From the NCBI GenBank assembly GCA_947502635.1, contig CANNAN010000001.1:186001-250000 (forward strand): 64,000 nucleotides of DNA, read 5' to 3'. The notes under the pieces are model-generated. The model made no database searches. It saw only the letters and a program-made list of their open reading frames with translations, and was not told the DNA's origin. The first letter of the stretch is position 1, and each line of letters begins with the position of its first letter. The stretch comes from an uncultured Flavobacteriaceae bacterium (lineage in GTDB: Bacteria; Bacteroidota; Bacteroidia; Flavobacteriales; Flavobacteriaceae). Positions 1 to 8,935 of this stretch are shown here, in pieces. Position numbers and translations under genes: made by a program.

Positions 1-78
1 ATTATATGCCTGATTAAGTTTTTATGTTTTGGGGTATAAAAAAGGATTACTTTTTAGCCTAATTGAAAAGCAATTCAT

Positions 79-2604
79 TTAAAAAGGATAGTTTATACCT
101 ATGTTATAAACAGCATTTGAGAAGTTATAATCGTTAAACCACCTGTTTTTATCTCTATAAAAGGGATCGTAAGTTTTAAAGCCTATATCAAAACGAAATA
201 TAAAAAAACTAAAATCGTAGCGTAGACCAAAGCCAGAACCTACGGCGATATCTTTTAACGAATTAAAGTTTGTAAATGTGGCGCTGTCATCTTCTACATT
301 ATCTAAGACATTCCAAATATTTCCAGTATCAACAAAAATGGCTCCATTTAAATCTTCGAATATATTAAAACGTTGCTCAACACTTAAGGCTATTTTTAAG
401 TTAGCTTCATTAAACTCATTGATGGTTTTAGAACTACCAGGACCTAAGCTATAAGCTGTCCAGGCACGATTGTCATTAGGGCCACCAGCAAAGAAACTTT
501 TTGAAAATGGAATACTCGTAGAGTTTCCATAAGGGATAGCAATGCCTAAAAAACTTCTCATAGCGAATACATTCTTTTTTCCCAAATCCCAATGTTTGGT
601 ATAATCGAATTCAGTTTTTATATATTGGGAATATGCAACATCAAAAATCTCATAACGATTATCGCTATTTTTCTTTAAACCTAGTAATTTTGATGTATTT
701 GCTAGTAAGTTCCCTGCAAGTTCCAGTTTGAAACGAAAAATGGAAAAGTCATCATCAAACAGATTGGTACGTTCATCATTAATAAAGCTGAAGCTGGAAG
801 AGAGAATTAAATTGTCTTCTGTTAATCGCTCTTTACGCTCATCAATACTATTTATTACAGCTAATTGGCTATTCGATATTTCGTTGGGAGTAATTGGATT
901 TAGAGCATAATCTAAAAAATCATCTGTTTGACTGGGAATGTCTAAATCGTTATTTGCATCTATATAATTAACATCTTTTGCGATTTGATTTAGAGAATTA
1001 TAAGAGTTTTGATAGATGCCAAAATAGTTATTGACATTAAGGTTTCTAACGTATTGAGCATTAAACAAATCGAGTCTGTTGCTTACTTTTTTATTTGGAT
1101 ACCAGCTATAATTAAATGTGCCGCTAAAAGTTTGCTTATCTAACCCTATGTTAGTCTGACTCGTTGCAGATAAACTCATTCGTGTAGATGGAGACATGTA
1201 TTTCGGAATGATATTCTCTGTGTTAAAAGGAGAAAATAATCTGGGGATTGTGAGCTTAAAATCAACACCAATTTCATTAATGTCAAAAAAGGGATCGTCA
1301 ATATTGTTTTTATCTTTTGATGCACCAATAGATCCAATTGCTGAAACTTCAAGTGTTTCTGCTCCTCTAAAAATATTTCTGATTAATAAACTTGGGTTTA
1401 ATGAAAAACCAAAGGATTGAATATTACTTTGCGATACATCAGCACTAAAGCCTAAACTAAACTTTTTTAAAGGCGTTAATCTTATAGTATCTGTAAGTGT
1501 ATTGTCAGGATTCTCTATATACTCAATGTTTGGATATTTAAAGGTACGTAGCTCATTTATATGCCTATAAGTTCGTGTTCTATCCAGGTCTTTAAAAACA
1601 GAGCCAGGGCTTATAAATATAGCGTCTGTAAGTGCTTCTGGTCTGTAACGAATTTTATTATAGCTATAAAGTTTGTAACCGTTATAAGTTATGGAGTCTT
1701 GAAATGGTTTTCCTCTATTTTCAAATGTATAATCTGTAATGATATTTACATCTTTAATTTTGAATATTTTAAAAGGCTCTCGTCTAATAGAGTCTTGTGT
1801 TCTTATGGCTCTATTTTGAATTTGAATTCCAACATTCACTTTCTTATTAGTGCCTACTGTATCTATTTCGAAGGTGATATAATCCTGATCGAAATGAAAC
1901 ACCCCAGAGTTACGTAATTCATTAGAGATTCTATCACGTTCTTGCTCAAAATTAGTAGTTTTATATTGCTCGGTTGATTTTATTAAAGCGTCTCTCTTTA
2001 TATTTTGATATAAAGAATCTATTATGGGAGATTTTACTTTTTCTGAAATAGAATCAATGATAAAGGGTGTTCCAGTTTTAACGTCATATTTAATGCTTGC
2101 ACGTTTGTCCTCATTCTTTTTTATATCATAAGTAGTTTTAACATTAAACCAGCCATTATTTATATAATAATCTTGAAGACGTTTTACAGATTTTTTTGTT
2201 TTTTCGTCATTTACAATTACTGGAATTTCACCAGTTTTACGGAGCCAATTATTAAACCCTATAGAAGAGTTTTTTAATCGATACAATTGTTTTTTTGATA
2301 ATCTTTTAGTTAATCGAGCTCTACGTTTGGGGTTTTCATCTAGCCATTCTTCAAACAAAGAATCTCTATTGTTACGTGCTAAATTGTAAATGTGTAAACG
2401 TAATGGAATACCTGCTATTTTTCTATTAGGTTTTTGGTATAATAAATTATTTATGGTTTCTGTATTATCTTTTTTGTTATTTACTAATACGGTTGTTTTG
2501 GTAAGTAAATGTTCGTTTTCAGCAACTCTTTTTACACTATCACAAGATAAAACATACCCTGTTAATAATGAGAAAATTAATATTTTTGAGAGCTGATTTT
2601 TCAA
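79..2604 (-). CDS. tamL: TamL-type outer-membrane assembly lipoprotein (BamA/TamA superfamily)
   Basis: An 841-residue protein. It starts with a lipoprotein signal peptide whose lipobox Cys is residue 21 (YVLSC). The N-terminal half is POTRA-like, and a C-terminal Omp85 beta-barrel ends in Phe, as is typical of barrel proteins. In Bacteroidota the lipidated TamA relative is called TamL and works with TamB in transport or assembly at the outer membrane. Proline- and glycine-rich barrel turns such as GGPNDNRAW near residue 707 fit the conserved core of the Omp85 barrel. The neighbouring rRNA methyltransferase is divergent. No tamB start is visible in the 78 bases left before the window edge. 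A BamA paralogue is the alternative, but the lipobox argues for TamL. Confidence 0.85.
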   Translation of the reverse strand: MKNQLSKILIFSLLTGYVLSCDSVKRVAENEHLLTKTTVLVNNKKDNTETINNLLYQKPNRKIAGIPLRLHIYNLARNNRDSLFEEWLDENPKRRARLTKRLSKKQLYRLKNSSIGFNNWLRKTGEIPVIVNDEKTKKSVKRLQDYYINNGWFNVKTTYDIKKNEDKRASIKYDVKTGTPFIIDSISEKVKSPIIDSLYQNIKRDALIKSTEQYKTTNFEQERDRISNELRNSGVFHFDQDYITFEIDTVGTNKKVNVGIQIQNRAIRTQDSIRREPFKIFKIKDVNIITDYTFENRGKPFQDSITYNGYKLYSYNKIRYRPEALTDAIFISPGSVFKDLDRTRTYRHINELRTFKYPNIEYIENPDNTLTDTIRLTPLKKFSLGFSADVSQSNIQSFGFSLNPSLLIRNIFRGAETLEVSAIGSIGASKDKNNIDDPFFDINEIGVDFKLTIPRLFSPFNTENIIPKYMSPSTRMSLSATSQTNIGLDKQTFSGTFNYSWYPNKKVSNRLDLFNAQYVRNLNVNNYFGIYQNSYNSLNQIAKDVNYIDANNDLDIPSQTDDFLDYALNPITPNEISNSQLAVINSIDERKERLTEDNLILSSSFSFINDERTNLFDDDFSIFRFKLELAGNLLANTSKLLGLKKNSDNRYEIFDVAYSQYIKTEFDYTKHWDLGKKNVFAMRSFLGIAIPYGNSTSIPFSKSFFAGGPNDNRAWTAYSLGPGSSKTINEFNEANLKIALSVEQRFNIFEDLNGAIFVDTGNIWNVLDNVEDDSATFTNFNSLKDIAVGSGFGLRYDFSFFIFRFDIGFKTYDPFYRDKNRWFNDYNFSNAVYNIGINYPF

Positions 2605-2678
2605 ATGAAATTAATTCAAGTTATAATTTTTACGAATGGACTTTAATTAAAGAAATATAATTCTGTCTATTTTGGACT

Positions 2679-2686
2679 CAAAAGTA
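2679..2686 (-). promoter_or_regulatory. Putative -7 box (TACTTTTG) upstream of tamL
   Basis: On the minus strand the sequence reads TACTTTTG, a match to the Bacteroidota -7 consensus TAnnTTTG, about 75 bases before the tamL start. No TTG -33 element is found at the usual distance, so the call rests on the -7 box alone. The rest of 2605-2853 is A+T-rich and shows nothing else. Confidence 0.35.
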
Positions 2687-2853
2687 CATTTTTTCAGGTG
2701 TTTATTTTTATTTTTTTTCAAAGGACACATGTAACGTGATAAAATTTTAGTATTTGATATTTACTTTGGAAAAAATATTTAAACAATTTTAGTCTGAAAC
2801 AACAGTATTTTTCATTTCTTTATAAAATAAAATATTACGTTAATTTAGATTAC

Positions 2854-3573
2854 ATGCTCTCTAAAAGCCATATAAAATTAATAACGAGTTTAAAGCAAAA
2901 AAAATATAGACTGCAACATGGTTTTTTCGTTGTTGAAGGTGTAAAAACAATAAAAGAGCTATTACAATCTAAATTAACACTTCATGCATTATATACAACT
3001 GAATCTTTCAATATTGATGCCAAAGATGAAATTTTAATTACAGAAGTAGAATTAAAACGTATAAGCTTTTTAACGACGCCTAATAAGGCACTTGCTATTT
3101 TTAAAATTCCAAAGGCAAAATTGATTGAGCAAAACGGACTTATTTTAGCATTAGATGCTATTAGGGATCCTGGGAATTTGGGAACAATTATCAGGCTTTG
3201 TGATTGGTTTGGTGTTAAAGATTTAGTTTGTAGTAAAGAAACGGTAGATTGTTTTAATCCGAAAGTAATCCAGGCAACTATGGGATCTATCACTAGAGTC
3301 CATATTAGTTATGTAGATCTAGAAGTGTTTTTAAACGAAACAAATTTACCAGTTTATGGTGCTTTTATGGATGGGAAAACGGTTTACGGTACACAATTGC
3401 CAGAAAAAGGTATTTTGGTTATGGGGAATGAGGCAAACGGTGTTTCAAAAGAAATTGAAGCACTTATAAATGAAAAAATTTCTATTCCTAGATTTGGAGA
3501 TTTGCAAGCTACAGAAAGTTTAAATGTGGCTACTGCAACAGCAATTTTGTTGAGCGAATTTAGGAGAGGGTAG
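2854..3573 (+). CDS. SpoU/TrmH-family RNA 2'-O-methyltransferase
   Basis: A 239-residue enzyme that should transfer a methyl group from SAM to a ribose 2'-OH in rRNA or tRNA, acting in the cytoplasm. The N-terminal part (about 1-85) resembles the substrate-binding domain of RlmB/TsnR-type enzymes. The three SPOUT motifs are visible: RDPGNLGTIIR with Asn108 (motif 1), LVMGNEANG at about 188-196 (motif 2) and IPRFG...ESLNVATATAI at about 211-231 (motif 3, the knotted SAM site). The family is clear, but the exact nucleotide modified cannot be read from the sequence. The gene is divergent from tamL. Its TAG stop directly abuts a CAGT repeat arm. Confidence 0.9.
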   Translation: MLSKSHIKLITSLKQKKYRLQHGFFVVEGVKTIKELLQSKLTLHALYTTESFNIDAKDEILITEVELKRISFLTTPNKALAIFKIPKAKLIEQNGLILALDAIRDPGNLGTIIRLCDWFGVKDLVCSKETVDCFNPKVIQATMGSITRVHISYVDLEVFLNETNLPVYGAFMDGKTVYGTQLPEKGILVMGNEANGVSKEIEALINEKISIPRFGDLQATESLNVATATAILLSEFRRG

Positions 3574-3606
3574 CAGTAAGAGCGGTAATCAGTAGGCAGT
3601 GTTGAG
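3573..3606. repeat. CAGT-rich left arm of an inverted repeat
   Basis: Three CAGT tetramers (3574, 3590, 3597) lie directly after the stop codon of the rRNA methyltransferase. AGTAGGCAGT at 3591-3600 is the exact reverse complement of ACTGCCTACT at 4325-4334, so the two sites bracket the ORF at 3637-4203 as an inverted repeat. Confidence 0.6.
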
Positions 3607-3636
3607 TTTTTGTTTTCTTTCGATACGATGCACGTA

Positions 3637-4203
3637 TTAGGCTTTGTCTTGATATTCATTGATTATAAAATCATCCCATACCTGAACTTCAACATATCTG
3701 TCATATTTTAGGTTTTCTTGAGAAAGCCATTTTTCTTCGGAAGGAAGCCCATATTCATTTAATAGCACTTTCAATTCGTTTAGTAAGTATACGTGTCCGT
3801 TACATGCCTTTCTGTATTTAGAAAGCTTGGGTTCATCGTAAAGCTGAAAAGAGACCATACTATCTGGATATGTGAAGCTTATTTGTTCTGGCTTTATGGC
3901 TGTTAAAGGGATTTTTACAACACCAGGGTTTTTATAGCAAGATTTTAGCCATTCACATTCACCTAAAGTGAAATAAAATGGGTCATTTCTTTTTGGTTTG
4001 CCTCCTTTAGCAACAAAGCTTTCTTTCAATCTTTTTTCTAAAGCAAATCTTAATTCGATATAATTAGGAGGTCTTTTACTATTAAAACCAACCGATATAT
4101 TATTTTGGACTTTTATAGCTTCTTCAAATTTATTTTGAGTAATGTTTAAAAATGGACCTTGCTCAATTTCATAATAATGATACAAAAAAGCTGGAATCTT
4201 CAT
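3637..4203 (-). CDS. Protein of unknown function inside a repeat-bounded insert
   Basis: A 188-residue soluble protein with no signal peptide or membrane segment; I do not recognise a family. It is rich in charged and aromatic residues. Visible blocks include an early FLYHYYEIEQGP segment, a KPKRNDPFYFTLGECEW block near residue 90, and a C-terminus ending in NEYQDKA. It lies between the convergent genes for the rRNA methyltransferase and PorT, and a CAGT/ACTG inverted repeat borders it on both sides, starting at the stop codons of those neighbours. This suggests it arrived, or moves, as a unit. The length and uninterrupted frame support a real gene. Confidence 0.65.
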   Translation of the reverse strand: MKIPAFLYHYYEIEQGPFLNITQNKFEEAIKVQNNISVGFNSKRPPNYIELRFALEKRLKESFVAKGGKPKRNDPFYFTLGECEWLKSCYKNPGVVKIPLTAIKPEQISFTYPDSMVSFQLYDEPKLSKYRKACNGHVYLLNELKVLLNEYGLPSEEKWLSQENLKYDRYVEVQVWDDFIINEYQDKA

Positions 4204-4267
4204 TAAGTATTTATAGTTGATTGAAACTTAGTCTAGGCTAGTATAAAAAAACAAGCAAGTTTATTAC

Positions 4268-4327
4268 CTGAACACTGAGACACTGAACACTGAGACACTG
4301 AACACTGAGACACTGAACACTGAGACT
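4268..4327. repeat. Four tandem copies of a 15-bp ACTG-containing unit
   Basis: The unit CTGAACACTGAGACA occurs four times head to tail (4268, 4283, 4298, 4313), with only the last base of the fourth copy changed. It is followed by GCCTACT, which completes the inverted match to the left arm at 3591-3600. The array sits between the start of the orphan ORF and the end of porT. Confidence 0.9.
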
Positions 4328-4346
4328 GCCTACTATTTATTAGTTC

Positions 4347-5075
4347 TTACTGAAACGTAAAATTAACAAATACACCTCTGGTTTTCATACTAGCAATATT
4401 ACTTGTCCAAGGACTATTAGGGTCTTTGTCTCTAACAAGTTCGTCGCCTATACCAAAAAGTCCACGAATAGAAGGGGTGAATTTAAAGTTGTAGAGATAT
4501 AGATCTACCCCAAAACCAAGTTCATAAAACAGTGAATTTTTTTTGGTTCTAAATTGTCTGTTTTTATTGTCTTCAGGATTATCTTGATTACTAGACAGGT
4601 TTAAAGCGGTAGAAAAGCCACCTACAATAAACGGTTTAAAATTATTGACCCGTTTGGTAGAAATTTTCACCAATAAAGGTATGTGTATATAGGTTGATTT
4701 AACTTCCCTAATTAAGTCTGAACTCTTAAAAGCGGTTCCTGTAAAGTATGTTTGGCTATAATGTAATTCTCTTGTTGTAATTAATAAACCAGGTTCTAAA
4801 CGTAAATCAATAAAATTATTGATACGCAAATTTCCGATTAAACCAACACTAAAACCTGGACTCTTTTTTACATAGATATCTCGCAGGTCTTCTTCATAAT
4901 CAAAATTATAATCATAACTATTAAACCCTAAGAAGTAGCCCCAACGTAATAATTTATTATCTGTCGTACCTCTTCCTTGGTTTGCATCATATGTTACTTT
5001 TTCTTTGCTAAAAAGCTGTGCATTAGATGTTTGAATGAAAAACAAAAATGATATTAATACAAAAAATGGCTTCAT
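4347..5075 (-). CDS. porT: PorT-like type IX secretion outer-membrane beta-barrel protein
   Basis: A 242-residue protein with a Sec signal peptide (about 1-19, cut near SNA-Q) and an eight-stranded-barrel pattern: alternating hydrophobic strands and phrases such as GYFLGFNSYDYNF, SVGLIGNLRIN and GFGVDLYLY. It ends in an aromatic-rich strand (VFVNFTFQ). This matches the PorT/SprT family, needed for T9SS and gliding motility in Bacteroidota. The adjacent menG/ubiE upstream, five bases away in the same orientation, is the usual flavobacterial neighbour and supports the assignment. Its stop codon touches the ACTG repeat array at 4268-4334. It is probably co-transcribed with menG. Confidence 0.8.
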   Translation of the reverse strand: MKPFFVLISFLFFIQTSNAQLFSKEKVTYDANQGRGTTDNKLLRWGYFLGFNSYDYNFDYEEDLRDIYVKKSPGFSVGLIGNLRINNFIDLRLEPGLLITTRELHYSQTYFTGTAFKSSDLIREVKSTYIHIPLLVKISTKRVNNFKPFIVGGFSTALNLSSNQDNPEDNKNRQFRTKKNSLFYELGFGVDLYLYNFKFTPSIRGLFGIGDELVRDKDPNSPWTSNIASMKTRGVFVNFTFQ

Positions 5076-5080
5076 ATTTA

Positions 5081-5806
5081 TTACTTAGATGATTTGTAAA
5101 TTGTTGCCACACCAAAAGTTTGTGGAAAATCCTCAACATTAATAAACCCAATTTTACGTAAAATATTGTTTAAAGCTTCTCCATAAGGAAAAACGGAAGC
5201 AGATTCACATAAATATTTGTAAGCACTTCTGTCTTTTGAAAATAGTTTTCCAATAAGAGGTAAAATGTTTTTTGTGTAAAATTTATAGCCTTGTTTGTAT
5301 GGCGTTTTAGAAGGAATAGATGTTTCTAATATTACGAAAGTGCCATTAGGTTTTAATACTCTAAAGATTTCTTTTAAACCATTTTCCAGCGTTTCAAAAT
5401 TCCTTACACCAAAAGCTACAGTAATGGCATCAAAAGAATTATCTTCAAAAGGCATATTTTCACTATCACCTAAAACCATTTCTATTTTAGACTCTAAAGA
5501 CTTTTTCTTAATTTTCTCTTTGCCAACATCTAACATGCCGCTGCTAATATCTAAACCAACAATTCTAGAGGCATCAGTTTCAGCTAGATTAATAGCTAAA
5601 TCACCAGTTCCTGTAGCAATATCTAAGATTGTTTCAGGTTTTTGTTCTTTAACAATTTTTACTACTTTTTTTCGCCATTTAATATCTATTCCAAAAGAAA
5701 TAACACGGTTCAAACCGTCGTAATCTCCAGAAATGGTATCAAACATTTTAGTGACCTGCTCTTTTTTGCCTAAATCGCTGTTCTTGTAGGGTTTAATTTT
5801 TGACAA
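5081..5806 (-). CDS. ubiE: Demethylmenaquinone methyltransferase (UbiE/MenG)
   Basis: A 241-residue class I SAM methyltransferase. Motif I is [13 protein letters not shown] at about 60-72. It is followed by [13 protein letters not shown] and the family signature [22 protein letters not shown], here [21 protein letters not shown]. It should methylate demethylmenaquinone to menaquinone, the only respiratory quinone expected in this clade. That product is also the electron acceptor of the Na+-NQR complex encoded further on. It lies directly upstream of porT with five bases between the genes, which suggests one transcript. Confidence 0.93.
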   Translation of the reverse strand: MSKIKPYKNSDLGKKEQVTKMFDTISGDYDGLNRVISFGIDIKWRKKVVKIVKEQKPETILDIATGTGDLAINLAETDASRIVGLDISSGMLDVGKEKIKKKSLESKIEMVLGDSENMPFEDNSFDAITVAFGVRNFETLENGLKEIFRVLKPNGTFVILETSIPSKTPYKQGYKFYTKNILPLIGKLFSKDRSAYKYLCESASVFPYGEALNNILRKIGFINVEDFPQTFGVATIYKSSK

Positions 5807-5822
5807 TGTTGTAATTTTTTGG

Positions 5823-5830
5823 CAAACCTA
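5823..5830 (-). promoter_or_regulatory. Putative -7 box (TAGGTTTG) for the ubiE-porT unit
   Basis: TAGGTTTG on the minus strand matches TAnnTTTG, 16 bases before the ubiE start. This would give a leader of only about 5-10 bases. No clear -33 TTG lies at the standard distance. Confidence 0.45.
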
Positions 5831-6035
5831 CATAATTTATTTTTACTTTAATATATTAAAGCAAGGCAAAATAAATGGAAATGGTTTAAATCATTTCGCT
5901 ATACTAGGCTATCCTAGTCAAAATTATTAAAATAAATATGATTTGAGAAAATATAAGTTTTTAAAAAGTATTAACCAAAATGAGAAAGCAAATATTATAT
6001 TTATAATATCTCACGTAGCAATATGTATTTTATAG

Positions 6036-6043
6036 TATATTTG
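6036..6043 (+). promoter_or_regulatory. Putative -7 box (TATATTTG) for trkA-trkH
   Basis: An exact TAnnTTTG match, 25 bases upstream of the trkA ATG, in the 262-base A+T-rich divergent gap between ubiE and trkA. The -33 element is not obvious. Confidence 0.5.
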
Positions 6044-6068
6044 TTCTACTTTTTATGATAATTGAATA

Positions 6069-7418
6069 ATGAAAATAATCATTGCTGGAGCTGGTGAAGT
6101 TGGGTTTCATTTAGCGAAGTTATTGTCTTACGAATCTCAAGAAATAACATTAATAGATATAGATAAAGAAAGTTTAGCTTATGCTGACGCCCATTTGGAC
6201 ATTAAAGTTATTAAAGGAGATACCACTTCAATCTCTATTTTAAAAGAAGCTCGAGTAAATAATTGTGACTTGTTTATTGCTGTTACAGCTATTGAAACAA
6301 CAAATATCACAGTATGTGTATTAGCCAAACAATTAGGCGCTAAACGAACTATTGCTAGGATTTCTAATACAGAATTTATAAACTATAAAGACGAGGTAGG
6401 TTTTACTAAATTTGGTATTGATGAATTGATTTCCCCTGAAGCTTTAGCTGCGGCAGAGATTAAATTATCTTTGAAACAGTCATCTTTTAATGATACTTAT
6501 GAGTTTGAAGGCGGTGCACTTACTATGGTGGGTTTAACATTATCCAGATCGGCTTCATTTGTTGGTAAAACAGTTAAAGAGGCTGCGAAAATATTTCCAG
6601 AAATACATTTTGTTCCTATTGCTATTCAACGTTTTGGGACGCAATATACGATCATTCCTAGAGGTAATACAGAGTTTAAAAGAGGAGACAATGTTGTATT
6701 TGTTACTTCAGAGGGCGGTGGTGAAGAGTTATGTCGACTTACAGGAAAATCAAACAGAGAGATAAAGAATGTGATGATTCTAGGAGGTAGTCAAATAGGG
6801 TATAAAGCAGCGAGAGATTTAAGTGATAAAGGATTTAAGGTAAAACTTTTTGAAGAGAATAAAGAACGGGCATTTGAAATTGCTGATGATTTACCAAACG
6901 TTTTAGTGATTCATAGTGATGGACGTAATGTTAATTTACTTGATGAAGAAAATATTAGCGAAATGGATGCTTTTATTGCTGTAGCAGGTAATTCTGAAAC
7001 GAATATTATGTCTTGCTTAGTAGCTAAATCTAAAGGTGTTAAAAAAACAGTTGCTTTGGTTGAGAATATGGACTATTTCGAATTGTCTCATTCTGTTGGT
7101 ATTGAAACATTAATAAACAAAAAGTTACTGGCAGCAAATAATATTTTTAGATATATAAGAAAAGGAGAGGTTGTTGCTATGACAAAACTTAGCAACATGA
7201 ATGCTGAATTGTTAGAGTTTGAAGTAAAACCGACTTCGGCTATTTGTAATAAATATATTAAAGATGTTGATTTTCCAAGGTCGGCTATCATTGGAGGTGT
7301 TATTAGAAATGGGTTAGGAGTTATAGCACTTGGAGATTTTAAAATTCAAGAAGGCGACCGGGTTGTGGTTTGTAGTCTGTTAAAATCAATAAAAGGTGTT
7401 GAAAAATTATTTCGCTAA
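6069..7418 (+). CDS. trkA: Trk potassium uptake system regulatory subunit TrkA
   Basis: A 449-residue cytoplasmic protein made of two RCK_N/RCK_C halves. The first nucleotide-binding Rossmann motif is GAGEVGFHLAKL at residues 6-17. The second begins MILGGSQIGYKAARDL near residue 236. Each half is followed by a TrkA-C domain (for example residues about 146-225 and 370-449). TrkA binds NAD(H) or ATP and gates the TrkH potassium channel. trkH follows 14 bases downstream, so the two form an operon. The length is normal for the family. Confidence 0.95.
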   Translation: MKIIIAGAGEVGFHLAKLLSYESQEITLIDIDKESLAYADAHLDIKVIKGDTTSISILKEARVNNCDLFIAVTAIETTNITVCVLAKQLGAKRTIARISNTEFINYKDEVGFTKFGIDELISPEALAAAEIKLSLKQSSFNDTYEFEGGALTMVGLTLSRSASFVGKTVKEAAKIFPEIHFVPIAIQRFGTQYTIIPRGNTEFKRGDNVVFVTSEGGGEELCRLTGKSNREIKNVMILGGSQIGYKAARDLSDKGFKVKLFEENKERAFEIADDLPNVLVIHSDGRNVNLLDEENISEMDAFIAVAGNSETNIMSCLVAKSKGVKKTVALVENMDYFELSHSVGIETLINKKLLAANNIFRYIRKGEVVAMTKLSNMNAELLEFEVKPTSAICNKYIKDVDFPRSAIIGGVIRNGLGVIALGDFKIQEGDRVVVCSLLKSIKGVEKLFR

Positions 7419-7432
7419 GAGGCATTTATAAG

Positions 7433-8926
7433 ATGAAGTTAAATTATAAAATAATTTTTCATTTCTTAGGATTATTACTACTATTTAATGGTGGTTTTAT
7501 GTTGGTATCTGCTCTGGTAAGTTTTCTTTACGAAGATGGCGTAACATTCCAATTACTCTTATCTGGTATATTAACATTAGTAGCTGGTTTTTTAGCGATG
7601 GTGTTTACCAGACATCATAAAAAAGAGATGAATAAGCGAGAAGGCTACATTGTGGTCTCTTTTGGTTGGATAATTATGGCGCTTTCTGGTACATTACCCT
7701 ATGTGTTAACTCAAAGTATTCCAAATTTTACAAACGCTTTTTTTGAGACTATGTCTGGTTTTACGACAACAGGAGCCTCCATTTTAAACGATATTGAAGC
7801 AGTCCCTAAAGGGGTGTTGTTTTGGCGTAGTTTGACACATTGGATAGGTGGCATGGGAATTATCGTCTTAGCGATAGCTATACTGCCCTTATTAGGAATT
7901 GGTGGGATGCAGCTTTTTGCCGCTGAAGCACCAGGGCCAAGTGCCGATAAATTGCATCCTAGAATCACAGATACAGCTAAACGTTTATGGCTTATTTATT
8001 TTGGGTATACAGCAGCAGAAACTTTATTGTTAAGTGTAGCAGGTATGTCCTTTTTTGATGCTATAAATCACTCGTTGTGTACATTGTCTACAGGAGGATT
8101 TTCTACTAAAAACGCTAGTGTAGCTTATTGGAATGGAGAACCTGTTATTCAATATATCATCATATTATTTATGTTTTTGGCAGGTACTAACTTTGTTTTA
8201 AGTTATTTTGCTTTTAAAGGAAAAGTCCAAAAAATAATTAATGACGAAGAGTTTAAATTGTACTTTAAATTTATAGGGATTTTTACAATAATAGCAGCTG
8301 TTATCATTTATTTTAGAGCAGATATATCGGCATCTTCTATTGCGCATCCTATGGTTTGGGGAGAAGCAGAAAGTGCATTTAGGCATTCACTGTTTCAAGT
8401 GTTAGCCATTATTACTACTACTGGTTTTGTGACTGCCGATTATACCATGTGGACACCATTTTTGATGGTTTTCTTTTTCGGACTCATGTTTTTAGGAGGA
8501 TCGGCGGGAAGTACCTCGGGTGGGGTAAAAGTAGTTCGCCATTTAATATTGATAAAAAATGGATTTTTAGAGTTTAAAAGAACATTGCATCCTAATGCTA
8601 TTTTACCAGTTCGTTATAATAAAAGGGCTATTTCGGGAGATATTGTATTTAACATTTTAGGTTTTTTTATTCTTTATATGTTGTCTTTTATTATTGGGGC
8701 TTTGGGATTTTCAATGTTTGAAATAGATTTTAAGTCGGCCATAGGTTTAGCAGCTTCTAGTTTAGGAAACGTAGGACCTGCACTTGGCGATTTTGGACCC
8801 GTAAATAATTATTCAGCGTTGCCTCCTTTAGCACAATGGTGGGCGTCTTTTTTAATGCTTATTGGTCGTTTAGAACTCTTTACGGTACTTATTTTATTTA
8901 CACCTTTCTTTTGGCGTAATAGGTGA
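7433..8926 (+). CDS. trkH: Trk potassium uptake system membrane subunit TrkH
   Basis: A 497-residue polytopic membrane protein of the TrkH/KtrB superfamily. The repeated pore loops with selectivity-filter glycines are visible as SGFTTTGAS, TLSTGGFSTK, ITTTGFVTAD and SSLGNVGPALG. The gating-loop sequence GGSAGSTSGGVKVVR also fits. It forms the ion-conducting channel and is controlled by TrkA, encoded just upstream. The gene ends ten bases before the convergent response regulator, and I see no terminator hairpin in that gap. Confidence 0.95.
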   Translation: MKLNYKIIFHFLGLLLLFNGGFMLVSALVSFLYEDGVTFQLLLSGILTLVAGFLAMVFTRHHKKEMNKREGYIVVSFGWIIMALSGTLPYVLTQSIPNFTNAFFETMSGFTTTGASILNDIEAVPKGVLFWRSLTHWIGGMGIIVLAIAILPLLGIGGMQLFAAEAPGPSADKLHPRITDTAKRLWLIYFGYTAAETLLLSVAGMSFFDAINHSLCTLSTGGFSTKNASVAYWNGEPVIQYIIILFMFLAGTNFVLSYFAFKGKVQKIINDEEFKLYFKFIGIFTIIAAVIIYFRADISASSIAHPMVWGEAESAFRHSLFQVLAIITTTGFVTADYTMWTPFLMVFFFGLMFLGGSAGSTSGGVKVVRHLILIKNGFLEFKRTLHPNAILPVRYNKRAISGDIVFNILGFFILYMLSFIIGALGFSMFEIDFKSAIGLAASSLGNVGPALGDFGPVNNYSALPPLAQWWASFLMLIGRLELFTVLILFTPFFWRNR

Positions 8927-8935
8927 TAGGAGTGA

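Noticed and set aside
1-78. Search for the start of tamB after tamL
   Set aside because: TAAATG at the tamL stop would open an 18-codon frame that ends in TAA at 19-21. The other minus-strand frames have stops or no start codon, so no gene can be supported here.
1561-1917. 118-codon plus-strand frame opposite tamL
   Set aside because: It lies wholly within a well-supported gene and has the low-complexity composition of an antisense shadow. The same applies to the other internal frames over susC, pruA, trkH, tatA and the M1 gene.
4268-4327. CRISPR array
   Set aside because: The four 15-base units are direct tandem copies without unique spacers, and no cas genes are present.
4229-5924. Similar CTAGGCTAGTATA-like words near 4230 and 5900
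   Set aside because: Only about eight bases match in inverted orientation in A+T-rich DNA; this could be chance.
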